From NCBI GenBank assembly GCA_963788935.1, contig CAWBIM010000006.1, forward strand, positions 558,001 to 622,000: 64,000 nucleotides of DNA, in the 5' to 3' direction. The notes below the pieces were generated by a model, which saw only the letters and a program-made list of their open reading frames with translations, did no database searches and had not been told where the DNA came from. This DNA is from JAOPZW01 sp963788935. Lineage in GTDB: Bacteria > Actinomycetota > Thermoleophilia > Solirubrobacterales > Solirubrobacteraceae. This document shows, in pieces, positions 16,308 through 24,268 of this stretch. Made by a program: the position numbers and the translations under genes. The stretch's first letter is position 1. Each line of letters starts with the position of its first letter.

Positions 16308-17345
16308 ATGGGCAACACGCACACGGTCCGGTTCGAGCCGGTCGGCATCGAGATCGAGGCCGACGAGGACGAGACGGTGCTCTCCGCCGCCTTCCGCCAG
16401 GGCGTCATGCTGATGCACGGCTGCAAGGAGGGGCAGTGCTCGGCGTGCAAGTCCTTCCTGCTCGACGGCGACGTCGACCTCGACAAGTACTCGACGTTCG
16501 CGCTGCCGGACTTCGAGGAGGCGGAGGGGTGGACGCTGCTCTGCCGGGCGCACGCCTACTCCGACCTCGAGGTCGAGCTCATCAACTACGACGAGGAGGC
16601 CCTGCACGGCGGCACGCCGCCGCGCACCGTCTCCACGCGCGTGGCCGCGGTCGAGCCCTTGACCCACGACATCACGCGGCTCTGCCTCACCGTGGAGGAC
16701 GACGCCCCGTTCGAGTACAGGCCGGGCCAGTACGTCGACATCGAGATCCCCGGCCACGACGGCGAGCACCGCTCGTTCTCGATGGCCGCCCTCGCCGCCG
16801 AGGCGGGGGAGCTCGAGTTCATGATCAAGCGCTACGAGGGCGGGAAGTTCTCCGGCCTCCTCGGTGACGACGGCATCACGGCCGGCGACGTCCTGCAGGT
16901 GACCGGCCCGTACGGCGTCTTCACGCTGCGGACGAGCTCGCCGCGGCGGCTCGTCTTCATCGGCGGCGGCGCAGGCATGGCGCCGATCCTGTGCCTGCTG
17001 CGGTCGATGGCCGAGGCCGGCGTGGACCGTCCGGCGACCTACTACTACGGCGCGCGCACCGCCACCGATCTCTTCCACCTCGACGAGCTCGCGGAGCTGG
17101 CGGAGCAGCTCCCGGACTTCACCTTCGTCCCGGCCCTGTCCGAGGCGGGGGACGACGCCTGGGCCGGCGAGAGCGGGCTCATCACCGACGTCGTCGACCG
17201 TCTCGAAGGCGACCTGAGCGAGGTCGACGCCTACCTCTGCGGTCCGCCGCCGATGGTCGACGCCGCCATCGCCCTGCTCGACGCCAAGGGCGTGCCGGAG
17301 GCGCACATCTACTTCGACAAGTTCACCACGACCGAACACCAGTGA
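16308..17345 (+). CDS. prmB: Propane monooxygenase reductase (2Fe-2S ferredoxin + FAD/NAD)
   Basis: A 345-residue reductase that passes electrons from NADH through FAD and a 2Fe-2S cluster to the diiron hydroxylase. The N-terminal ferredoxin domain has cluster cysteines Cys39, Cys44, Cys47 and Cys79 (HGCKEGQCSACKSF, LLCRAH). The FAD motif RSFSM and the NAD-binding GGGAGMAPI and CGPPPMVDA follow in order. The ATG at 16308 starts where homology starts; an in-frame GTG at 16260 adds unrelated residues. Second gene of the operon, as in Gordonia, Rhodococcus and Mycobacterium. Confidence 0.95.
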   Translation: MGNTHTVRFEPVGIEIEADEDETVLSAAFRQGVMLMHGCKEGQCSACKSFLLDGDVDLDKYSTFALPDFEEAEGWTLLCRAHAYSDLEVELINYDEEALHGGTPPRTVSTRVAAVEPLTHDITRLCLTVEDDAPFEYRPGQYVDIEIPGHDGEHRSFSMAALAAEAGELEFMIKRYEGGKFSGLLGDDGITAGDVLQVTGPYGVFTLRTSSPRRLVFIGGGAGMAPILCLLRSMAEAGVDRPATYYYGARTATDLFHLDELAELAEQLPDFTFVPALSEAGDDAWAGESGLITDVVDRLEGDLSEVDAYLCGPPPMVDAAIALLDAKGVPEAHIYFDKFTTTEHQ

Positions 17346-17356
17346 GAGGAGCGTCC

Positions 17357-18463
17357 ATGGCCACGGACACACCCGTGAAGGAACGCAGCGTTCCGAAGCC
17401 GGTCTTCACCGACGCCGAGGCGGGGGCCAAGGAGTTCCCCTCTTCGACGAGTCGCAGCTACAACTACTTCACCCCGCGCAAGCGACGCGCGACGGTCTAC
17501 GAGGACGTCACCGTCGACGTCCAGCCCGATCCTGCCCGCCACCTGACGCAGGGGTGGGTCTACGCGTTCGCCAACGGCGACGCCGGCTATCCGGAGAAGT
17601 GGACGGCGCTCAAGTCGTCCAACTGGCACGAGTTCCTCGATCCCAACGAGGAATGGGAGCAGACGATCTACCGCAACGGCGCGGCGATCGTCCGTCAGAT
17701 CCAGCAGAACATCGAGCACGGGCGGACGGCGCACGTCTACTCCTCGCTCGATCCCGCCTGGGTGAAGGTCCTCGAGAAGCACGTCTTCGCGTGGGCGCAC
17801 CCGGAGCACGGCATCGGGATGCACGTCTACACGCCGGCGCAGCGCGACGCGCCGACGAACATGATCAACAACGCGATGGCGGTCGGCGCGGCGCACAAGC
17901 TGCGCTTCGCGCAGGACCTGATCCTCTACAACCTCACGCTGTCGGAGGAGATCGAGGGCTTCAACGGCTCGATCCACCGGCAGACGTGGCAGGAGGACCC
18001 GATCTGGCAGCCGACGCGCGAGTTCGTCGAGAAGCTGACCGGCACGCGCGACTGGGCCGAGCAGTGGTTCGCGACCGCGGTGGTATTCGAGCCGCTCATC
18101 GGCGAGCTGTTCCGGTCGGGCTTCGTGATGCAGGTCGCGGCGCTGCACGGCGACTTCGTCACGCCGACGGTCATGGGCGCGGGCGAGTCGGACGCGGCGC
18201 GCGAGCAGCGCGGCGCGCGGGCCCTGTACCGCATGCTCGCCGACGACGAGAAGCACGGTGCGGAGAACAAGCAGACCATGCAGGGTTGGCTCGAGGACTG
18301 GTCGGCACAGGCCTTCGCTGCGGCGCGCCAGCTGCAGCCGATCTGGTCGCAGATCTCCGAGAAGGTGATCCGCTTCGAGGAGTCCCTCGACCGCTCGCGC
18401 GGGCGCCTCGACAGCATGGTGAGCGACATCGGACTCGAGACCCCGAAGGAGGTCAAGTCGTGA
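17357..18463 (+). CDS. prmC: Propane monooxygenase, hydroxylase small (beta) subunit
   Basis: A 368-residue ferritin-like subunit that pairs with PrmA in the hydroxylase but has no diiron site. Family markers include SRSYNYFTPRKRRATVYEDVT near the N-terminus, SSNWHEFLDPNEEWEQTIYR, and MINNAMAVGAAHKLRFAQD. A purine-rich GAGAGGAG lies eight to nine bases before the ATG. Its TGA overlaps the GTG start of the coupling-protein gene by four bases (GTGA), which keeps stoichiometric synthesis. Confidence 0.94.
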   Translation: MATDTPVKERSVPKPVFTDAEAGAKEFPSSTSRSYNYFTPRKRRATVYEDVTVDVQPDPARHLTQGWVYAFANGDAGYPEKWTALKSSNWHEFLDPNEEWEQTIYRNGAAIVRQIQQNIEHGRTAHVYSSLDPAWVKVLEKHVFAWAHPEHGIGMHVYTPAQRDAPTNMINNAMAVGAAHKLRFAQDLILYNLTLSEEIEGFNGSIHRQTWQEDPIWQPTREFVEKLTGTRDWAEQWFATAVVFEPLIGELFRSGFVMQVAALHGDFVTPTVMGAGESDAAREQRGARALYRMLADDEKHGAENKQTMQGWLEDWSAQAFAAARQLQPIWSQISEKVIRFEESLDRSRGRLDSMVSDIGLETPKEVKS

Positions 18464-18807
18464 GCGACTTTGGCGCTGAGAATCGCAGCTCGTCGAACAT
18501 GGCCGGCGTCACCCTGATGAACAACCAGGTGGGCTACGTCGTCGCCGACGTCATGCGCGGCAAGGAGGGCGTCAAGGTCACCGACCTGCCGTCGATGATC
18601 CGCGTCGACGGCGAGAACAAGGTCGACTTCGACTACGAGGAGATCGCCGAGGCCCTCGGGTGGGACGACTTCGGCAACGATGACTTCGAGGAGATCATGA
18701 GCACCCACTATGGGCGTATGGTCGTCCTCGACGACCGTGTGCTGCTGTTCGCCAACCCGGAGGACGCCGCCGAGTACATCGGTTTCGACCTCCAGCCGGT
18801 GCAGTAG
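18460..18807 (+). CDS. prmD: Propane monooxygenase coupling/effector protein
   Basis: A 115-residue MmoB/DmpM-family regulatory component that binds the hydroxylase and controls O2 and substrate access; it has no cofactor. Seen: SNMAGVTLMNNQVGYVVADVM near the N-terminus and IMSTHYGRMVVLDDRVLLF near the C-terminus. Length is usual for the family. GTG start at 18460 overlaps the prmC stop, and the next gene follows after 24 bases with AGAGGAGAG. Confidence 0.94.
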   Translation: MSDFGAENRSSSNMAGVTLMNNQVGYVVADVMRGKEGVKVTDLPSMIRVDGENKVDFDYEEIAEALGWDDFGNDDFEEIMSTHYGRMVVLDDRVLLFANPEDAAEYIGFDLQPVQ

Positions 18808-18831
18808 CCGAGCGCGAGAAGAGGAGAGTCG

Positions 18832-19872
18832 ATGTACGAGAAGGACGGCGAGAAGTACTACATCTTCGACAGCCACCTGCACTTCTGGGACGCCAGCCCC
18901 GAGAACTGGGTGAAGGGCGCCGAGGAGTACGCGAAGGGCTGGATCGAGTGCTTCCACGCCTACCAGGGCCTCGGCCCGGCTGACACGCACTGGAGCCTCG
19001 AGCACTTCCAGAAGTACTCGGTCGAGGACTTCGAGAAGGACGTCTTCGGGGCCGGCGTCGACAAGGCCGTGCTGCAGTCGACGTACCTGAAGGAGTGGTA
19101 CACGAACGGGTTCAACGACATCGACCAGAACGCGTCGCTGCTCGACCGCTTCGGTGACAGGTTGATCCTCAACGGCCGGTGGGACCCGCGCGAGGGCAAC
19201 GCCGGCCTCGAGCAGCTCGAGAAGGACCACGCGCAGTACGGCCTCAAGGGCTGCAAGCTCTACACGGCCGAGTGGTACAAGGGCTCGCGCGGCTGGAAGC
19301 TGACCGACCCCGAGGCGATCCCGTTCCTCGACAAGTGCGCCGAGCTCGGGATCAAGAACATGCACGTCCACAAGGGCCCGACGATCTGGCCGCTGGACAA
19401 GGACGCCTTCGACGTCTCCGACGTCGACCACGTCGCGACGGACTACAACGGCAAGCTCAACTTCATCGTCGAGCACGTCGGCCTGCCGCGCATCGAGGAC
19501 TTCTGCTTCATGGCGACGCAGGAGCCCAACGTGTACGCCGGCCTGTCCGTCGTCGTCGGCGGCCTGATGCACGCCCGCCCGCAGTTCTTCAACAAGGTCA
19601 TGGGCGAGCTGCTGTTCTGGGTCGGCGAGGACAAGATGACGTTCGGCTCCGACTACGCCATCTGGGAGCCGAAGTGGCAGATCGAGGGCCTCCTCAACTG
19701 GGAGATGCCGGACGAGTCCGAGCTCAGGGACTACCCGCGGCTCGACACGAACGGGAAGCGCAAGATCCTCGGCCTCAACGCCGCGAAGCTGTACGACGTC
19801 GAGGTGCCGCAGGAGTTCCGCATCCCGGAGGAGGCAGCGGATCCCGCCGCCGCCGTCGGGGTCGAGGGCTGA
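18832..19872 (+). CDS. Amidohydrolase_2 family protein of the prm operon
   Basis: A 346-residue TIM-barrel metal-dependent hydrolase. The N-terminal metal motif is DSHLHFWD (His15, His17); NMHVHKGP, IVEHVGLP and FGSDYAIWEP supply the further His and the terminal Asp. It sits between the coupling protein and the MIP18 gene, a position conserved in mycobacterial mimABCD-type loci. Its reaction is unknown; amidohydrolase_2 members act as decarboxylases or hydrolases, and in this setting an assembly or substrate-processing role has been considered for the gene set. I do not assign one. Confidence 0.88.
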   Translation: MYEKDGEKYYIFDSHLHFWDASPENWVKGAEEYAKGWIECFHAYQGLGPADTHWSLEHFQKYSVEDFEKDVFGAGVDKAVLQSTYLKEWYTNGFNDIDQNASLLDRFGDRLILNGRWDPREGNAGLEQLEKDHAQYGLKGCKLYTAEWYKGSRGWKLTDPEAIPFLDKCAELGIKNMHVHKGPTIWPLDKDAFDVSDVDHVATDYNGKLNFIVEHVGLPRIEDFCFMATQEPNVYAGLSVVVGGLMHARPQFFNKVMGELLFWVGEDKMTFGSDYAIWEPKWQIEGLLNWEMPDESELRDYPRLDTNGKRKILGLNAAKLYDVEVPQEFRIPEEAADPAAAVGVEG

Positions 19873-19874
19873 GC

Positions 19875-20570
19875 GTGAGCCTGAAGTCGCGCGTCATCGC
19901 GGCGCTCGGAACGGTCTACGACCCGGAGCTCGACGAGCCGATCACCACGCTCGGCTTCGTCGGCTCCTGCGTCGTGACGGCGGAGGGGGACGTGAGCGTC
20001 CGCCTCCGCCTGCCGACGCCGCAGTGCGCACCGAACTTCGCGTACCTGATGGCAGCCGACGCGCGCTCCGCCGTGCGCCGGCTGCCGGACGTGCGCGGGG
20101 TGACGGTCGTCCTCGAGGACCACTACACGGGCGCGGAGATCAACGCCGCGATCGGCCGCGGCGAGGAGTTCGCCTCGGCGTTCCCCGGCGAGACCGCGGG
20201 GGACCTCGACGCGCTGCGCGAGCTGTTCCAGCGCAAGGCGCTGCTGGCCCGCCAGGCGCGGGTCTGTCAGCGGCTGCTCGACGATGGCGCGACGCCCGAG
20301 ACGGTCGTCGCGCGGCGCGTCGCGGACCTGCCGGACACGCCGGACGCGGTGCGGGTCGCGGCTCTGCGCGCCGCGCTCGGCCTGCCCCACGACGACGACG
20401 CGCCCGCGTTGATCGCCGGCGACGGGGCGGGGTTGACCGCGGCGGACCTGCCGATGTGGCTGCGCCGGGCGAAGCTCGTGAGCCTGAGCCTCGAGGCCAA
20501 CGGAGGCATGTGCCGCGACCTGCTGCGCGTGCGGTACGGCAACACCGACCAGGAGGAGGTTGCATCATGA
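19875..20570 (+). CDS. MIP18/DUF59 family protein (putative Fe-S/metal-site assembly)
   Basis: A 231-residue protein. Residues 1-90 form a MIP18 (DUF59) domain: VYDPELDEPITTLGFVGSC and LPTPQCAPNFAYLMAADA, with the conserved Cys of this family. Relatives deliver iron-sulfur clusters or serve multicomponent oxygenases such as PaaD. The remaining 140 residues (LFQRKALLARQARVCQRLL, MWLRRAKLVSLSLEANGG) are not recognised. In this operon it most likely helps mature the 2Fe-2S reductase or the diiron centre. GTG start follows the amidohydrolase stop by two bases; its TGA overlaps the next ATG. Confidence 0.85.
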   Translation: MSLKSRVIAALGTVYDPELDEPITTLGFVGSCVVTAEGDVSVRLRLPTPQCAPNFAYLMAADARSAVRRLPDVRGVTVVLEDHYTGAEINAAIGRGEEFASAFPGETAGDLDALRELFQRKALLARQARVCQRLLDDGATPETVVARRVADLPDTPDAVRVAALRAALGLPHDDDAPALIAGDGAGLTAADLPMWLRRAKLVSLSLEANGGMCRDLLRVRYGNTDQEEVAS

Positions 20571-21610
20571 AAGCGGCGCGCCTGCACGCCTACCACGAGG
20601 CACTGAAACTCGACGAGGTCGACGAGCCGAAGGTCACGGGGCCGCTCGACGTCATCGTGAAGATCGGCGCGGCGGGGCTGTGCCGCACGGACCTCCACAT
20701 CCAGGAGGGCCAGTGGGCCGAGAAGTCCGAGGTCAAGCTGCCCTACACGCCCGGCCACGAGAACGCGGGCTGGATCCACGAGGTCGGCGCCGGCGTGACG
20801 AACGTCGAGGTCGGCGACACGGTCATCGTCCACCCGTTCATCACCTGCGGGCTGTGCCGGGCCTGCCGGCGCGGCGACGACATGCACTGCGAGAACGGCT
20901 CGTTCCCGGGCATCAACCGCGACGGCGGCTTCGCCGAGTACCTGCTCACGAGCGCGCGCTCGGTCGTGAAGCTCGACCCGTCGCTGAAGCCGGCCGAGAT
21001 CGCGGCGCTCGCCGACGCCGGCCTGACCGCGATCCACGCCGTCAAGAAGGCGATCCCGGTCCTCGGGGCCGGCACGAAGTGCGTCGTCATCGGCGCGGGC
21101 GGCCTCGGCCACATCGGCATCCAGTGCCTCAAGGCCTACACGCCGACCGAGATCATCGTCGTCGACCCGAACGAGAAGGCGCTGGAGCTCGCCCGTGAGC
21201 TCGGCGCCGACCAGACCGTGAAGGTCGAGGGCAGCTCGCACATCGACACCGTCAAGGAGCTCACCGACGGCAACGGCGCCCAGGCGATCATCGACTTCGT
21301 CGGCGAGAAGGGCGCGGTCGAGGACGGCGTCGCGATGATCGAGGACGGCGGCTTCTACTACGTCATCGGCTACGGCCAGAACATCGACATCCCGACGATC
21401 GACGTGATCTCGCGCGAGATCTCGTTCATCGGCAACCTCGTCGGGACCTACATCGACCTGCAGGACCTGATGACGCTGACCGCGCAGGGCAAGGTGACCC
21501 TGCACACGAGCACCTATCCGCTCGACGCCATCAACGACGCCATGGCGGACCTCGACAACGGGCGGCTCCAGGGCCGCGGGATCCTCGTGCCCGAGGGCGC
21601 CGCGGCGTAG
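20567..21610 (+). CDS. Zn-dependent NAD alcohol dehydrogenase of the prm operon
   Basis: A 347-residue medium-chain dehydrogenase likely to oxidise 2-propanol, the product of PrmABCD, to acetone. Catalytic zinc ligands are Cys39 and His64 (GHENAGW) with a later Cys/Asp; the structural zinc is held by Cys94, Cys97, Cys100 and Cys108. The NAD motif GAGGLGHIG is present. Gordonia adh1 occupies the same place next to prmABCD. ATGA overlap with the MIP18 gene and a nine-base gap to the chaperonin show it is inside the operon. Confidence 0.93.
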   Translation: MKAARLHAYHEALKLDEVDEPKVTGPLDVIVKIGAAGLCRTDLHIQEGQWAEKSEVKLPYTPGHENAGWIHEVGAGVTNVEVGDTVIVHPFITCGLCRACRRGDDMHCENGSFPGINRDGGFAEYLLTSARSVVKLDPSLKPAEIAALADAGLTAIHAVKKAIPVLGAGTKCVVIGAGGLGHIGIQCLKAYTPTEIIVVDPNEKALELARELGADQTVKVEGSSHIDTVKELTDGNGAQAIIDFVGEKGAVEDGVAMIEDGGFYYVIGYGQNIDIPTIDVISREISFIGNLVGTYIDLQDLMTLTAQGKVTLHTSTYPLDAINDAMADLDNGRLQGRGILVPEGAAA

Positions 21611-21619
21611 GAGGAAGAC

Positions 21620-23269
21620 ATGGGCAAGCGACTGTATTTCAACCACGATGCGCGCCGGCTGCTGCAGGCCGGCGTGGACGAGCTGGCCAACACGGTGAAG
21701 GTCACCCTCGGGCCGAAGGGGCGCAACGTCGTCCTGGAGCGCCTGACCGGGGCGCCGACGATCACCAACGACGGGGTCTCGATCGCTCGCGAGATCGAGC
21801 TCTCCGACCAGTTCAAGAACATGGGCGCGCAGCTCGTCCGCGAGGTCGCCAACAAGACCAGCGACCTCACCGGCGACGGCACGACGACGGCCACGCTGCT
21901 CGCCCAGGCCATCGTGCGCGAAGGCATGCGCGCGCTCGACGAAGGTGCGAACCCGATGCTGCTCCGGCGCGGCATCGAGGAGGCGACGGCGCGGATCGTC
22001 GAGGAGCTCCAGCGGACCGCGCGGCCGGTCGAGGGCCGCGAGCAGCTCGAGCACATCGCGACGATCGCCGCCAAGGAGGACGAGATCATCGGCAAGGCGA
22101 TCGCGGACGCGCTGGACCGGGTCGGGGCCGAGGGCGTCGTGACCGTCGAGGAGTCCGAGATGCCCGGGATCACGGTCGACTTCGTCGAGGGCGTGAACGT
22201 CGACAACGGCTGGATCTCGCCGTACATGATCAAGGACCGGACGCGGATGGAGACGGTCCTCGATGACCCCTACATCCTCATGACGGCCGAGCCGATCACG
22301 CACCCGCAGGACCTCATGCCGACGCTCGACGTGGTCATGAAGTCGCCGCGCCCGCTGGTCATCCTCGCCGAGAAGGTCGACGGCCCGGCGCTCGGGATGA
22401 TCGTGACGAACAACCAGCACCACACGCTGGACGCCGTCGCGGTCCGCGCCCCCGGCTTCGGTCACCGGCGCATCCACCACCTCGGCGACCTGGCGGCCTT
22501 CACCGGCGGCAAGGTGATCGCCGAGGAGGCCGGACTGACGCTCGCCGGGGTTCGCCCGGACTCCCTGGGGCGCGCGCGGCGGGTCGTCGTCACCGCGGAC
22601 TCGACGACGTTCGTCGAGGGCGCGGGCTCGCGCGAGGCGGTCGACGGCCGGCTGTCGGAGATCCGCGCCGAGCTCGCGCGCGCGACTGACTACCGCGACA
22701 TCGAGGTGCTCGAGGAGCGGTTGGCGCGGCTGTCGCTGTCCCTGGCCGTCATCCGCGTCGGCGCGCCGACGGAGGTCGTGCGCAACGAGCGCCTGCGGCG
22801 CACCGAGGGCGCGCTCGCGGCCACCCAGGCGGCGGTGTCCGAGGGCATCGTCGCGGGCGGCGGGACGGCGCTGCTGCGGTCGGCGCCGGCGCTCGACGAC
22901 CTCTCGGCCGAGGGCGAGTACGGGCGCGGCGTCGACGTCGTGCGCACCGTGCTGAGCGAGCCGCTGTTCTGGATCGCCTCGAACGCCGGCTACGACGGCC
23001 AGGCGACGATCGACCAGGTCAAGGCGATGCGCGAGGGTCACGGGCTCGACGCGCTGACGGGCGAGTTCGGCGACCTCTTCGAGAACGGCGTCGTCGATCC
23101 GGTGCGCGTGACGCGCCTGTCGCTCGAGCACGCCGCGTCGGTGGCGGCGCTGATGCTGACCACCGAGGCGCTCGTCGCGGAGGAGATCATCGCCCAGCCG
23201 GGCGCGATCATCGCGCCGGGGTTCGGGGACCTGGCCGAGGGGTTGGCGCGGCCGTCGTCCCCGATCTGA
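21620..23269 (+). CDS. prmG: GroEL-like chaperonin dedicated to the monooxygenase
   Basis: A 549-residue group I chaperonin. ATP-site motifs TLGPKGRNVVLE, ITNDGVSIAREIE and GDGTTTATLLAQ are intact and EGIVAGGGTALL is kept. At the position of E. coli Asp398, which activates water for ATP hydrolysis, the sequence reads TEGALAAT with Gly397. The C-terminus ends LARPSSPI without the GGM tail, and no groES is present. The mycobacterial homologue MimG is known to be needed for productive folding of the large hydroxylase. Last gene of the operon; GGAGGAAG precedes the ATG. Confidence 0.93.
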   Translation: MGKRLYFNHDARRLLQAGVDELANTVKVTLGPKGRNVVLERLTGAPTITNDGVSIAREIELSDQFKNMGAQLVREVANKTSDLTGDGTTTATLLAQAIVREGMRALDEGANPMLLRRGIEEATARIVEELQRTARPVEGREQLEHIATIAAKEDEIIGKAIADALDRVGAEGVVTVEESEMPGITVDFVEGVNVDNGWISPYMIKDRTRMETVLDDPYILMTAEPITHPQDLMPTLDVVMKSPRPLVILAEKVDGPALGMIVTNNQHHTLDAVAVRAPGFGHRRIHHLGDLAAFTGGKVIAEEAGLTLAGVRPDSLGRARRVVVTADSTTFVEGAGSREAVDGRLSEIRAELARATDYRDIEVLEERLARLSLSLAVIRVGAPTEVVRNERLRRTEGALAATQAAVSEGIVAGGGTALLRSAPALDDLSAEGEYGRGVDVVRTVLSEPLFWIASNAGYDGQATIDQVKAMREGHGLDALTGEFGDLFENGVVDPVRVTRLSLEHAASVAALMLTTEALVAEEIIAQPGAIIAPGFGDLAEGLARPSSPI

Positions 23270-24196
23270 GCAGGGCCCGGAGCTCTCTCGCCAGCTGCTC
23301 TGGCGCGTCGTCGAGTTGCCGCTGCGTGACGCGGACGACGCGCCAGCCTTCCGCGGTGAGGGCGCGGTCTCGCGCGCGGTCGCGCTCGAACGCCGCGCGC
23401 GTGCCGTGGGTCTCGAAGCCGTCGAGCTCGACGATGAGGCGCTCGGCGGTCCACCTGAAGTCGGGCGTGATCGTGTCCTCGAGTTCGTTGACGAGTGGCC
23501 GGGGCAGGTCGTTGGCGTCGAGGAAGGTGAGGAACCGGCGCTCGAGGTGGCTCCGGGTGTCGGTCGGGACGATGCGGTGTTCCTCGATGAGCCGGTTCAG
23601 GTTCGGCGTGCCGGGTCGTCGCGGGTAACGCGCCACCAGGTCGGCGAGGGAGGTCGGGCTCGTGAGCCTGAGCGCCTCGGCTCGTTCGGCGGCGCGGGCA
23701 AGCGCGTGCTCGTCGAGGACGGCGGCGAGGTCGAGGAGGGTGCGGGCGGGCGTGGTGACCGGGATGGCGTCGTGGGTCGTGGTCTCGTCGGGGGGCAGGT
23801 CCGAATCGTGCAGACGATGCAGGTTCGGCCGCTGCACCTCCCGCGGCGCCGCTGATCTCGATCGTGCGGCGATTGAAATCGCGAATGCCCCAGAGCGCGC
23901 GGCCGACCGATGGCTGAGCACAGCGCCCGGACCGGCCGCGAGCACGGCGGCGAGCCAGTTGCCGTGCATCGCGTCAGACGGCGGTGCCCGACGGCGTAGA
24001 CGCCACGATGGACCACGTGGAGATGCCCGCGCCGCAGGAGCCGCGTGATGGTGTGCCGCCCGACGCCGAGCGCCAACAACTGGCGGCGCGCCGCGACGCC
24101 GTGCTGGCGACTCGCGAGAGCGGCCATCGCCACGGTCGGAGCATCCGACCGGGATTCGACCGCGATACGCGGCTCAACTCCGGTTGCATCGTCCAT
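23208..24196 (-). pseudogene. DUF559-domain protein with AbiEi-like N-terminus, frameshifted
   Basis: The N-terminal part (ASRQHGVAARRQLLALGVGR, HVVHRGVYAVGHRRLTR) resembles the winged-helix region of AbiEi-like proteins. The rest (GNWLAAVLAAGPGAVLSHRSAA, GIPVTTPARTLLDLA-like, then FRWTAERLIVELDGFETH) is the DUF559 endonuclease-like fold with its core D/E residues. The two parts are in different frames, joined if one base missing near 23967 is restored. The reading frame overlaps the chaperonin 3' end by 62 bases. Start could also be 24127. Common single genes in actinobacteria, function unknown; no toxin partner is seen. Confidence 0.7.
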
Positions 24197-24268
24197 GTCG
24201 TCCCTAGGCGCGCCGGGATCTATGCTCGCCCCCCGTCACTTCGCCGGGCCTGCGGAGTTCATGGGGGC

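Noticed and set aside
14545..23269. Genomic island or transposon carrying the prm cluster
   Set aside because: No integrase, transposase, tRNA, or flanking direct repeats were found, and GC content and codon use look like the surroundings.
23208..24196. Type IV toxin-antitoxin (AbiE) system
   Set aside because: Only an AbiEi-like N-terminus is seen; no AbiEii nucleotidyltransferase gene is adjacent, and the C-terminal half is DUF559.
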